Positions 7,959-16,242 of a DNA stretch of 64,000 nucleotides are shown one piece after another (the first letter of the stretch is position 1; the number at the start of each line of letters is the position of its first letter). A program made the position numbers and the translations under genes. Origin of the DNA: Planctomycetota bacterium (GTDB taxonomy: Bacteria > Planctomycetota > UBA1135 > GCA-002686595); the NCBI GenBank assembly GCA_016795245.1, contig JAEUIA010000091.1, forward strand, positions 1 to 64,000. Direction: 5' to 3'. The notes below the pieces were generated by a model. It ran no database searches and was not told the origin of the DNA. It saw nothing but the letters and a program-made list of their open reading frames with translations.

Positions 7959-10073
7959 ATGCAATTCGCCCACTTCGAGTTCGACCCCAAGACCGACAAG
8001 CTCGGGGAAGGCCCCCTCTCGGAGGTCTACAAGGCCGTCGACCTGCAACTGGGCCGGACGGTCGCCCTGAAGATCCTGCGCGCCCACGCCGAGATCGACC
8101 CCGCCGCCGACCATCGGTTCCTGCGCGAGGCCAAGCACACGTCCAATCTCGAGCACGGGGCCATCGCGACGATCTTCGAATACGGCCGCGACCAGAACAC
8201 GTCGTACATCGCGATGGAGTTCCTGCAGGGGCGCACGCTCGACAAGATCATCAAGGATCAGACGCTCGGCTACGAAGAGTGCATGCGCATCGCCCTCGCC
8301 GTGACGAATGCTCTGGCGCACGTTCACAAGGCGGGTCTGATCCACCGCGACCTCAAGCCCGGCAACATCATGGTGCAGGACGACGGCACGGTGAAGCTGC
8401 TCGACTTCGGCATCGCGCGCGCCAACAACGAATCGAACATCACGCAGCACGGCATGCTCGTGGGCACGGTGCTCTACATGAGCCCGGAGCAAGTGCGCGG
8501 CGACGATCTGGATGTACGGTCGGACGTGTTCGCGCTGGGCTCGGTTTTCTATCACGCGATGACGGGCGTGCTGCCGTTCCCGGGCAAGAGCTTCCCCGAA
8601 GTCTGCATGGCGATCTTGGACGGCAAGCCGCGTCGCCCGTCCGAAGTGCGCCTGGGTTTCCCGGCTCCGCTCGAGGCCTACATTTTGCGCTGCTTGATGG
8701 CGCGCCCCGAGGACCGCTACTCCGACGCCGCTGCCGCTCACGGCGCCTTGCTCGCGATCGCCGACGGCATGGGCGCCAACAACGGCGCCACCTCCGCGGC
8801 GAATTTGTCCGGCGCGATCGTGATCCCGCGCATCACGTGCGGCGGCTCGACACCCGACAGCTGCAGTGTCCTCGCCGGTTCGTTGCGCCGCGATCTCGCA
8901 TCCGAACTCGGGCGCGTGAAGGGGCTGACGGTCACGACTTCCGAACACGAAGAATTGCCGGCGGACTCGGCCTTCGACTACGCCTTGCGCCTGAGCTTGT
9001 CCGTCGTCGACAACTCCGGCGAACTCGACATGTACCTCGAGCAGTACCACCGCCAGAACGGTGAAGCTCCGCGCCTGCGCGACATGTGGAAGGATCGCGT
9101 CACGTACAAGGGCGAGGACGACTGGGACCTGCAGGCGGGTCTGGTGCGCAGCGCCGTACGCACGGTGCGCAAGCGACTGACGGACATCGCGACTCGCCCG
9201 ATCGAGACCGTCAAGCGCAACGTCGAGGCCAGTGCATTGCACGCGGCGCATGCGCACGAGATCCTGCACCGTGGCACGACCAAGCATCTTCTGGCCGCGA
9301 TCTCGAGCTTCCGCCGCGCGATCGACGCCGATCCGCGCTGCGCCGTGGCCTACGCCGGCCTGGCCGAGGCGATGGTGCGCAAGTATCTGTACTGGGACGG
9401 CGATCACACGTTCCTGGACGAAGCGCGCGAAAACGCTGCGCGCGCGCTCGTGCTCGACCCGCACTCAGCCGAGGCCCACACCTCGCTCGGGTTCGCGTGG
9501 CACATGTCTGGGCACGCGACGGACGCGCAGCGCGAGTACCGTCTCGCGATCCAGTTCAACAACGACGAGTGGCTTGCGCATCGCCTCTTGGGTGCGAGCC
9601 TCGCGCGCGCCGGCAACTTCAAGAACGCCTCGCCGCTCCTGCAGCGCGCGATCGCGCTCAAGCCGATGCACATCGGCAGCTACGACCATCTCTACTCTGT
9701 CCTGCAGCGCCTGAACCGCTACGAGGAAGCGATCGAGATCGCCGACCAGGGCATCGCGGCTGCGCGCGCGCACCTGTCCAAAGTCCCCGACAGCCAGGAA
9801 GCGCGCCTGCACCTGGCCATGTTGCAGGGACGCATCGGCCTGGGCGACGAAGCGCGTTCGCAGGCCGTGCGCGCGCGCGAACTCGCGCCGAAGGACGGCT
9901 ACACCGCGTTCCATGCCGCCTGCGTGTTCGCCATCGTCGGCGACCTGCCCGAAGCCGTCGAAGCGCTGACGCAAGCCCAACATCGCGGCTTCTACATCCA
10001 CAGCGAACTGGTGCGCAACACGGACCTCGACATCCTGCGCGGAATGCCTGAGTTCCAGCAGCTCGTCACGTGA
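7959..10073 (+). CDS. Ser/Thr protein kinase with C-terminal tetratricopeptide repeats
   Basis: The 704-residue protein opens with a Hanks-type kinase domain (about 1-265). The ATP-binding Lys is K38 (VALKIL), the helix-C Glu is E57, the catalytic loop is HRD at 129-131 (LIHRDLKPGN), and DFG is at 149-151. The glycine loop GEGPLSEV is degenerate. A middle region of about 290-400 resembles the TolB-N/FlgO-like segment found in many kinase-TPR proteins, and TPR-type helices occupy about 430-690. No transmembrane segment is seen, so it is probably a cytosolic kinase that docks partners through the TPRs. It heads a plus-strand run with 10105 and 10638. A run of nine C residues (7939-7947) lies 11 bases before the start codon. 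Confidence 0.9.
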   Translation: MQFAHFEFDPKTDKLGEGPLSEVYKAVDLQLGRTVALKILRAHAEIDPAADHRFLREAKHTSNLEHGAIATIFEYGRDQNTSYIAMEFLQGRTLDKIIKDQTLGYEECMRIALAVTNALAHVHKAGLIHRDLKPGNIMVQDDGTVKLLDFGIARANNESNITQHGMLVGTVLYMSPEQVRGDDLDVRSDVFALGSVFYHAMTGVLPFPGKSFPEVCMAILDGKPRRPSEVRLGFPAPLEAYILRCLMARPEDRYSDAAAAHGALLAIADGMGANNGATSAANLSGAIVIPRITCGGSTPDSCSVLAGSLRRDLASELGRVKGLTVTTSEHEELPADSAFDYALRLSLSVVDNSGELDMYLEQYHRQNGEAPRLRDMWKDRVTYKGEDDWDLQAGLVRSAVRTVRKRLTDIATRPIETVKRNVEASALHAAHAHEILHRGTTKHLLAAISSFRRAIDADPRCAVAYAGLAEAMVRKYLYWDGDHTFLDEARENAARALVLDPHSAEAHTSLGFAWHMSGHATDAQREYRLAIQFNNDEWLAHRLLGASLARAGNFKNASPLLQRAIALKPMHIGSYDHLYSVLQRLNRYEEAIEIADQGIAAARAHLSKVPDSQEARLHLAMLQGRIGLGDEARSQAVRARELAPKDGYTAFHAACVFAIVGDLPEAVEALTQAQHRGFYIHSELVRNTDLDILRGMPEFQQLVT

Positions 10074-10104
10074 TCCGTCCGGGCTACGAAGCGAGTCGCA
10101 AGTC

Positions 10105-10605
10105 ATGCTGAGGAAGATTGCGTTCGCGCTCGTCGTTGGAGCGCTGTTGTGGATCGGCGTGCGTGCGATCGTCGGAGCCTTCGCGTCCGACGAGGACCGT
10201 ATCACAGCGCGACTCGAGGCGGCGTGCGAGGGGTTCGGCGCAACGCGCATGAATCCGATCCTCGAATTCCTGGCGCCGACTTTCGTCGACGAAACCTCAG
10301 GCTTCAGGCGCGAAGACGTGCGCGGAGCGATCGCGAGTGCCTTCTTCGGCGAACGCGATCCTGAAACCAAGGCGTTCCCCTACCGCGCGAGCGTCGTGCC
10401 CGATTCGCTCGTGATCCAGGTCGCCCGACCCGCCGCCGAGACCGCCGAAATCGCCTTCAAGATCCGCATCACCGACACGCGCGGCGGTGCCGAACGCGTG
10501 GCCTGGGAATTCGGCCTGCGGGGCACGCTGACCAACGCAGAGAGTGGCTGGCAGCTCGTCCGCGCGACGCACGATACGGCCTCCGGCAGCTGGAAGCTGC
10601 GCTGA
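10105..10605 (+). CDS. Small membrane-anchored or exported protein, NTF2-like
   Basis: The 166-residue product has an N-terminal hydrophobic segment (MLRKIAFALVVGALLWIGV) that is either a signal peptide or an anchor. The rest looks like a single alpha/beta domain with helices first and a strand-rich end (LVIQVARPAAETAEIAFKI), similar in layout to NTF2/SnoaL folds; that similarity is an inference from pattern only. It lies 31 bp after the kinase gene and 32 bp before the exonuclease gene, so co-transcription is likely. No catalytic residues can be proposed. Confidence 0.7.
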   Translation: MLRKIAFALVVGALLWIGVRAIVGAFASDEDRITARLEAACEGFGATRMNPILEFLAPTFVDETSGFRREDVRGAIASAFFGERDPETKAFPYRASVVPDSLVIQVARPAAETAEIAFKIRITDTRGGAERVAWEFGLRGTLTNAESGWQLVRATHDTASGSWKLR

Positions 10606-10637
10606 ACCGCCGCGCGGAGTCGTAGAATCCGCAGCCG

Positions 10638-11456
10638 ATGCCGCGCCCTCTAGTCGTCTTCGATACGGAAACCGCCACGACGCGGGGTGCTCCGCATCTG
10701 CTCGAAATCGGCGCGGTGCGCATCGAGGACGGCGACATCACGGGCCATTTCGAAGCGCTGGTCCGGCCCGAAGTCCGCATCGACGAGTTCGCCTTTCACG
10801 TGCACGGCATCGACGACGAGATGGTGCGCGATGCACGCCCGGCCAAGGAGGTGATCGCCGCTTTCCTGGCCTTCGCCGGCGACGACTGGCTCGTCGCGCA
10901 CAATGCGCCCTTCGATGCGGGTGTCCTCGCGTTCGAGGCGGCGCGCTACGGACTGACACTTCCGAGTTCGCCGCTCATCGACACACTCAAGCTGTCGCGG
11001 CGGTACCTGCCCGAAGCCAGCGACCACAAGCTCGACACGCTGACTGCCCACCTCGACATCGAAGTCGAAGTCCACCATCGCGCGCTGGCGGACGCCGTGT
11101 CGTGCTCGAGGGTTCTCGAGGCCTGCATCGAACGCATGACCGCGGACGATGCGGCGTGCAGCGGCGAGGCGCTGTTTTTCGAGTTGCTCGCGCGCGGCAG
11201 CAGCCGCCTGACTCTCGCTTCCGCGGCACCGCAAACGCCGCGCATCCCGACTCGCCTGCGCGGTCTGGCGCACGCGTGCCGCGACCGTTCGGCGGTGACG
11301 CTCTTGTACGGTGAAGACGGCGCCCCTGCGCGCTTGCCGGTCGCACCGCGACTGCTCTTCAAACTGGGGGCGCGCGACTACCTCGAAGCCGAATGTGTCC
11401 GCTCGGGCACGCTCAAGACCTACCGTCTCGACCGCGTGCAGCGCCTGGTCGATTAG
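10638..11456 (+). CDS. DnaQ-type 3'-5' exonuclease with WYL-like C-terminal domain
   Basis: The 272-residue protein begins with a DEDDh exonuclease domain (about 1-170). Motif I is FDTETA, motif II is in LVAHNAPFDAGVL, and motif III is HHRALADAV with the His and Asp of the DEDDh class. This is the fold of DNA polymerase III epsilon and RNase T. The last 60 residues or so read like a WYL domain (AVTLLYGEDG, RLPVAPRLL, YLEAEC, KTYRLDRVQRL). WYL domains are known as ligand or nucleic-acid sensing modules. It is not a replicative epsilon subunit by context: it follows the kinase operon and precedes typA by 82 bp. Confidence 0.85.
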   Translation: MPRPLVVFDTETATTRGAPHLLEIGAVRIEDGDITGHFEALVRPEVRIDEFAFHVHGIDDEMVRDARPAKEVIAAFLAFAGDDWLVAHNAPFDAGVLAFEAARYGLTLPSSPLIDTLKLSRRYLPEASDHKLDTLTAHLDIEVEVHHRALADAVSCSRVLEACIERMTADDAACSGEALFFELLARGSSRLTLASAAPQTPRIPTRLRGLAHACRDRSAVTLLYGEDGAPARLPVAPRLLFKLGARDYLEAECVRSGTLKTYRLDRVQRLVD

Positions 11457-11538
11457 CGGCGCCTTTTGAGCCTTGCGGGTTGTCGCCGAGCAGGCGCCCG
11501 GATACCTTCTTTCGCCCGAAATTACGCCGAAAGCCCCC

Positions 11539-13386
11539 ATGCCCAACTCCAAGAAACAGATCCGCAACATCGCAATCGTCGCACACGTCGACCACGGCAA
11601 GACGACGCTCGTCGACACGATGTTCCAGTTCGCGGGTACGTTCCGCAAGAACCAGCAGGTTCAAGAGCGCGCGATGGACAGCGACGCGCAAGAGCGCGAG
11701 CGCGGCATCACGATCCTCGCCAAGAACACGGCGATCGACTACCACGGTTATCGCATCAACATCGTCGACACCCCCGGCCACGCCGACTTCGGCGGCCAGG
11801 TGGAGCGCACGCTGCGCATGGCTGATGCCGTGCTGCTGCTCGTCGACGCAGCCGAAGGCCCGATGCCGCAAACCCGATTCGTGCTGCGCAAGGCCTTCGA
11901 AAACGGCCTGCGCGCGTTGGTGATGATCAACAAGATCGACCGGCCCGATGCGCGTGTGAACGAAGTCCTCGACGAGGTCTTCGAGCTCTTCATCGAACTC
12001 GGTGCGCACGACGACCAGCTCGACTTCCCGGTCGTGTACGGCTCCGGGCGCGACGGTTACGCGATGGCGGACATGAAGGACGAGAAGTCGGACCTCAAGC
12101 CGCTCTTCGACATGCTCCTGAAGCACGTCCCCGCACCCGTGCAGGACGACGCCGGCGCGCTGCAGTTCCAAGCGGCGACGCTCGATCACGACGACTTCCT
12201 CGGACGCATCGCGATCGGGCGCGTGAAGCGCGGCGTGCTCAGGAACGGCGCGCGCGTCGCCGTGTGCCACCCCGATCGGTCGAAGGCCACGTTCCTGCCG
12301 ATCAAGGGTCTCTTCCGCTACGAGGGACTCAACCGCGTCGCCACGGAAGAGGTGCATTGCGGCGACATCGCCGTCGTGGCCGGCATCGAAGACTTGATGA
12401 TCGGCGACACGCTGTGCCCCGTTGAGCAACAAGACCCGTTGCCGGCGATCGTGATGGACGAGCCGACGATCGCGATGGAGTTCTTCGTCTCGAACTCGCC
12501 GTTCGCCGGACAGGAGGGCCAGTTCGTCACGAGCCGCCAGATCCTCGGACGACTGGAGAAGGCCGCGCAGCGCGACGTGGCGCTCGTGCTGATGCCGCCC
12601 GATGCTTCGATCGCGGGCGAGGGCTACGAGCTCAAAGGGCGCGGCGTCATGCACCTCGGCGTCCTGATCGAGAACATGCGCCGCGAAGGCTACGAATTCA
12701 GCGTCGGCAAGCCGCGCGTCGTGCTCAAGAAGATCGACGGCAAGACCCACGAACCGTACGAGCGCGCGAGCATCGACGTGCCCACCGTGCACGCCGGCAA
12801 GATCATCGAATACTTCGGCCGCCGCCGCGGCGAGATGACGCACATGGAGCCGTTCGAGAACTCGTCGCGCATCGAGTTCCTGATCCCCTCGCGCGGCCTG
12901 ATCGGCGCGCGCACGGCGTTGATGACGCTCAGCCAGGGCATGGCGATCTTGAGCCACGTGTTCGAGTGCTGGCGCCCCGACGGCGGTCCGTTGCCGATGC
13001 GTCAGAACGGCGTGTTGATCGCCGACCGCACCGGTGACTCGATCCCCTACGGCATGTTCGGCCTGCTCGACCGCGGCACGTTCTTCATCGAGCCCGGCAC
13101 GCCCGTCTACGAGGGCATGATCATCGGCGAGAACAACAAGGACAACGACCTGGGCGTCAACGTCTGCCGCGAGAAGAAGCTCACGAACATCCGTTCGGCC
13201 GGCAAGGACGACAACGTCAAGCTGCCCCCGCCGCACGTCATGTCGCTCGAGGAATCGCTCGAATACCTCGAGGACGACGAGCTGCTCGAAGTCACGCCCA
13301 AGACCTTGCGCCTGCGCAAGCGCGTCCTGTCCGAGATGGAACGCAAGAAGCAGACGCGCAAGGACAACAAGGCCGCGCGCGTCTGA
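11539..13386 (+). CDS. typA: Ribosome-associated translational GTPase TypA/BipA
   Basis: The 615-residue protein is full length for TypA/BipA. G1 is [11 protein letters not shown] near residue 15, the switch region is ERERGITI, G3 is [10 protein letters not shown], and G4 is NKIDRPDAR. The EF-G-like domains follow, then the TypA-specific C-terminus ([20 protein letters not shown]). TypA binds the ribosome at the EF-G site and is needed for growth under cold and other stress. The ATG at 11539 puts the first residues in the usual place; an upstream in-frame ATG at 11473 would add a non-conserved tail. The stop is 3 bp from the stop of the convergent sigma factor gene. Confidence 0.97.
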   Translation: MPNSKKQIRNIAIVAHVDHGKTTLVDTMFQFAGTFRKNQQVQERAMDSDAQERERGITILAKNTAIDYHGYRINIVDTPGHADFGGQVERTLRMADAVLLLVDAAEGPMPQTRFVLRKAFENGLRALVMINKIDRPDARVNEVLDEVFELFIELGAHDDQLDFPVVYGSGRDGYAMADMKDEKSDLKPLFDMLLKHVPAPVQDDAGALQFQAATLDHDDFLGRIAIGRVKRGVLRNGARVAVCHPDRSKATFLPIKGLFRYEGLNRVATEEVHCGDIAVVAGIEDLMIGDTLCPVEQQDPLPAIVMDEPTIAMEFFVSNSPFAGQEGQFVTSRQILGRLEKAAQRDVALVLMPPDASIAGEGYELKGRGVMHLGVLIENMRREGYEFSVGKPRVVLKKIDGKTHEPYERASIDVPTVHAGKIIEYFGRRRGEMTHMEPFENSSRIEFLIPSRGLIGARTALMTLSQGMAILSHVFECWRPDGGPLPMRQNGVLIADRTGDSIPYGMFGLLDRGTFFIEPGTPVYEGMIIGENNKDNDLGVNVCREKKLTNIRSAGKDDNVKLPPPHVMSLEESLEYLEDDELLEVTPKTLRLRKRVLSEMERKKQTRKDNKAARV

Positions 13387-13389
13387 GGT

Positions 13390-14148
13390 TCACTCGTTCA
13401 GGTCCAGCTCAGGGTGCGCGGCGCAGAGCCGCGTGATCATGAACTGGACTTCCTGGTCGAGGTCTTCGCGCGTCGAAACCATCGGGCGCAATTCCTCGAG
13501 CAACGCGGCCTTGAGCTTCAGCCGCGCGCGGTGCAACGCGACGTGCAGAGTGCCGGGCGCGATGTTGCGTGAACGCGCGATTTCATCGCCGCTCATGCGT
13601 TCGTGCCCTGACAGGCCGTAGAAGCGCTGGATCAGATCCGCGTCGCGCGGCGCATCGCGGTGCAACCGCGCCAGCCCGTGAGTCAGGATGGCCAAGGCCC
13701 AGGCGACCTCCTCGTCGTGCTCGACTTCGTTCTCGTCCGCGGCCGCGACGTCGAGCGATTCGACGTCCTTGGCGAACGACACGCTGTGCCCGCGTTTCCA
13801 CTGCAGCGCATAGCGCCGGGCGACGCCCTGGATGTAGCAGCGGAAGCGTCCCTGTTCGGGATCGGCGCGGTGCAGGATCTGTTGCTTCTGAAACAGGTCG
13901 CTGAAGAAGTCGTTGGTCGCATCCTCGACGGACGGATCGCCGCGCAGGTGGCGCTTCAGAATGCGGCGCACGGGCGCCTGGTAGCGGTGGATCAGTGTCA
14001 GCCAGGCCTTTTCGCGGTCGACCTCGGGCGCGCTTCCGGAGGCCTGGCGGATCAGGCCCCAATCCGTCTCCCCGCCCCAGGAATCGGTACCCAGGGGGCT
14101 ATCGCCGTCGCTGCGGCCGGACACTTTTTCGGACATGTGAGTCGTCAT
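13390..14148 (-). CDS. Sigma-70 family RNA polymerase sigma factor (ECF-like)
   Basis: The 252-residue protein has sigma region 2 around residues 40-105 (HRYQAPVRRILKRHL, DATNDFFSDLF) and region 4 around 165-205 (MSGDEIARSRNIAPGTLHVA, with a helix-turn-helix). It is longer than minimal ECF sigmas, with a 35-residue leader and a C-terminal acidic tail (LDLNE end). Region 3 is absent. No anti-sigma gene is adjacent. The ATG at 14148 and one four codons later (14136) are both possible. It converges on typA with 3 bp between stops, and 201 bp separate it from apbE upstream. Confidence 0.85.
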   Translation of the reverse strand: MTTHMSEKVSGRSDGDSPLGTDSWGGETDWGLIRQASGSAPEVDREKAWLTLIHRYQAPVRRILKRHLRGDPSVEDATNDFFSDLFQKQQILHRADPEQGRFRCYIQGVARRYALQWKRGHSVSFAKDVESLDVAAADENEVEHDEEVAWALAILTHGLARLHRDAPRDADLIQRFYGLSGHERMSGDEIARSRNIAPGTLHVALHRARLKLKAALLEELRPMVSTREDLDQEVQFMITRLCAAHPELDLNE

Positions 14149-14290
14149 TGTATTCGTTCCTTGGACAAGAGGAAGCGGGGTACGCCCGTGTCCGCGGACG
14201 CACCCCGCCAGGGTAACCCGTGAGACACGATCATGAGCGAGCCCATCAAGGTGTACGCGAGTTACCCGTGCGAAGGGTGGCCTGCGTTGG

Positions 14291-14307
14291 GCCGGGAAGA
14301 TCCCGGC
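14291..14307. terminator. Hairpin downstream of apbE
   Basis: A perfect 7-bp stem (GCCGGGA / TCCCGGC) with a 3-base loop lies 43 bases after the apbE stop and about 140 bases before the sigma factor start on the minus strand. The region 14149-14349 has several other GC-rich short inverted repeats, such as GGGTAACCC near 14213. No T-tract follows on the minus strand, so the terminator role is tentative. Confidence 0.35.
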
Positions 14308-14349
14308 GCAAGTCACCCGCATCGCTCCTCGCGACCGCGCCAATGGTCC

Positions 14350-15387
14350 TTACAGGCGATCCCTGTTCTTTCGAAAGCGCGCGTGGAGCCCGGGTGTGAT
14401 CCTGACGTGACGGTTAGATTCGTATTCCTCGGACAACCACGCCTCGACGCCTTCGAAGCGCCGCAGCAGCTCGAGTGCGCGCTCGACTCCCAGCGTGGAA
14501 AGTGCGGTCGCGAGCGCGTCGGACGTCGCTCCGTCGCGCGCGAGGACGACGACGTGCGCGCGATTTTCGAGCCCCAGACCGGTGCGCGGATCGACGACGT
14601 GCGAGTAACGCCGGCCGTCGATTTCGACCCACTGCTCGCGGTCGCCCGAAGTCGAAACGGCGCAGTGCTCGACGCTCAGGCGGTCGTGGCCCGCTGCATC
14701 ATCCCAGGCCGGGTCGATGTCCCAACCTGCGCGCCCCGGCGGCGCTCTGGAACAGACGATGTCGCCGCCCATTTCGACCAGTGCGCTCGCGATGCCGAGG
14801 CGCGCGAGAGTCTCGATTGCGCGCTGACAAGCGTAACCCTTGCCGATGCCGCCCAGATCGAGGCGCATGCCGGCGCGCGTGAGCCGCACGGCTTGCGCGC
14901 GCTCGTCGAGTTCCAAACCGTCGATGCCGACCAGCGCCCGCGCTGCAGCGAGCGCTTCAGGCGCCGGCAGTACGTGCGACGTGCGCGCCGCACGCCACAG
15001 CGCGACCAGCGGTCCGATCGTCGGATCGAAAGCTCCGTCGGTCTGTCGCGCGATCGCAACCGAGCGTTGCAGGACCTCGAACAGATCGGCGGAGACCGCG
15101 ACGGGGGCGCTGTGAGCCGCGCGTACGAGGCGCTCGAGTTCGCTGTTCGCATTCCAATCGCTGAGGGTCGCGTCCAGGTCTGCGATCGCAGCGAAAGCAG
15201 CGTCTGCGGCGGAGTCCCCAGCGAGCGCCGAGGGCGCGTAGAGTACGATGCGCGCCTCGACCCCCATGGCGAGACGCGAGTACTCGAAACGATCGAGTTC
15301 GACACGCGACACGGCGCAAGCCGCTGAATTCCAGAGAATCGAGCAGATGAGGAAAGCGAACCACGGCATTCGTCTCGCGCTGTTCAT
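14350..15387 (-). CDS. apbE: FAD:protein FMN transferase (ApbE family), exported
   Basis: The 345-residue protein has the ApbE signatures in order: GAFDPTIGPL, LDLGGIGKGYA, the GGDI turn, AVSTSGD, HVVDPRTG, and a C-terminal ATALSTLG segment that binds Mg and FAD. The family transfers FMN from FAD to Thr residues of exported flavoproteins such as NqrB/C and RnfD/G. A hydrophobic N-terminus (FAFLICSILW) with a possible lipobox-like NSAAC suggests export, perhaps with a lipid anchor. The start could be 15387 or 15369. Either way its 5' end overlaps the divergent FGE-like gene, so its promoter must lie inside that neighbour. No obvious FMN acceptor protein is encoded in the window. Confidence 0.92.
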   Translation of the reverse strand: MNSARRMPWFAFLICSILWNSAACAVSRVELDRFEYSRLAMGVEARIVLYAPSALAGDSAADAAFAAIADLDATLSDWNANSELERLVRAAHSAPVAVSADLFEVLQRSVAIARQTDGAFDPTIGPLVALWRAARTSHVLPAPEALAAARALVGIDGLELDERAQAVRLTRAGMRLDLGGIGKGYACQRAIETLARLGIASALVEMGGDIVCSRAPPGRAGWDIDPAWDDAAGHDRLSVEHCAVSTSGDREQWVEIDGRRYSHVVDPRTGLGLENRAHVVVLARDGATSDALATALSTLGVERALELLRRFEGVEAWLSEEYESNRHVRITPGLHARFRKNRDRL

Positions 15388-16183
15388 GGCCTTGTTGGCG
15401 TCGTGCGCGAGCGAGCAGACGGCACAAGGGCCGCTTGCGCAAGCGGAACCCGCGCCGACGCGGCCGAATCCAGTTCCGTTTCACATCGCCGTGCCGGGCA
15501 CGACCGTGAAGCTCGAATTCGTCCCGATTCCGCGGGACGAGCGCACTCCAGGTGCACGCGAGTACTACCTGGCCGCAACCGAGACGACTTGGGACATGTA
15601 CGACGCGTTCGTGTTCGCGATGGACCGCGCCGAGGGTCAGGTCGATCCGCCCGATGCGTGGGCGCGACCCAGCAAGCCGTACATCCTGATGGATCGCGGG
15701 TTCGGTCACGCCGGCTACCCCGCGATCTCGGTCAGCTACAAAGGCGCGAGCGAGTTCTGCAAGTGGCTTGCGCACAAGACCGGCAAGCGTCTGCGCCTGC
15801 CGAGCGAGGCCGAGTGGGAGCACGCCTGTCGCGCCGGCACGAGTGCGATCACGAACCTGAACGACATCGCCTGGTTCAAGGAGAACAGCGCCGTCGACAT
15901 GCGCGAAACGACGCACCCCATCGCGACGAAATCACCCGATGCGCTGGGCCTCTACGACATGCTCGGCAATGCTGCGGAGTGGACGACGAGCGCGGCGGGC
16001 ACCGGCGTCGCGCGCGGCGGCTCGTTCAAGGAACCGGCCGACGCCGTGACCGCGATCGCGCGCCGCCCCGACGACAAGTCCCTGAACCGCACCGATCCGC
16101 AGATCCCACGCAGCGTGTGGTGGCTCGCCGACGGTGGCTTCATCGGCTTCCGCGTGCTGTGCGAGATCGAGCCGGATCGCTGA
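15347..16183 (+). CDS. Lipoprotein with formylglycine-generating-enzyme (FGE/sulfatase-modifying) domain
   Basis: The 278-residue protein has a lipoprotein signal ending in the lipobox LASC. The FGE-sulfatase domain covers about 45-275, with VSYKGASEFCKWL, RLRLPSEAEWEHACRAGT, GLYDMLGNAAEWT, VARGGSF and the terminal GFRVLCE. True FGEs oxidise a Cys of sulfatases to formylglycine, but this fold is used widely for other roles. No sulfatase gene is in the window, so a binding or hydroxylase-type function is as likely. The ATG at 15347 starts the signal peptide; an in-frame ATG at 15386 would cut it. It leads a plus-strand run ending at 21894. Confidence 0.88.
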   Translation: MRKANHGIRLALFMALLASCASEQTAQGPLAQAEPAPTRPNPVPFHIAVPGTTVKLEFVPIPRDERTPGAREYYLAATETTWDMYDAFVFAMDRAEGQVDPPDAWARPSKPYILMDRGFGHAGYPAISVSYKGASEFCKWLAHKTGKRLRLPSEAEWEHACRAGTSAITNLNDIAWFKENSAVDMRETTHPIATKSPDALGLYDMLGNAAEWTTSAAGTGVARGGSFKEPADAVTAIARRPDDKSLNRTDPQIPRSVWWLADGGFIGFRVLCEIEPDR

Positions 16184-16242
16184 GCCTTGCTAGACTGATC
16201 CAGTCCATTTCTGCCTGCAAACGCTTCGAAACGAGACCAGTC

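Noticed and set aside
6933-9464. Long minus-strand frame (843 codons) across the kinase gene
   Set aside because: It runs antisense to clear kinase motifs and through the inverted repeat, and has no family features.
11413-13236. 607-codon minus-strand frame opposite typA
   Set aside because: It mirrors a well-conserved GTPase gene and shows no protein-like features.
14149-14349. Riboswitch in the leader of the sigma factor gene
   Set aside because: Several GC-rich short hairpins are present, but I recognise no riboswitch core, and the sigma factor is not a usual target.
15403-16242. N-terminal extension of the Gfo/Idh gene back to 15403
   Set aside because: The extension runs in another frame over the FGE-like gene, and the Tat signal at 16243 marks the true start.
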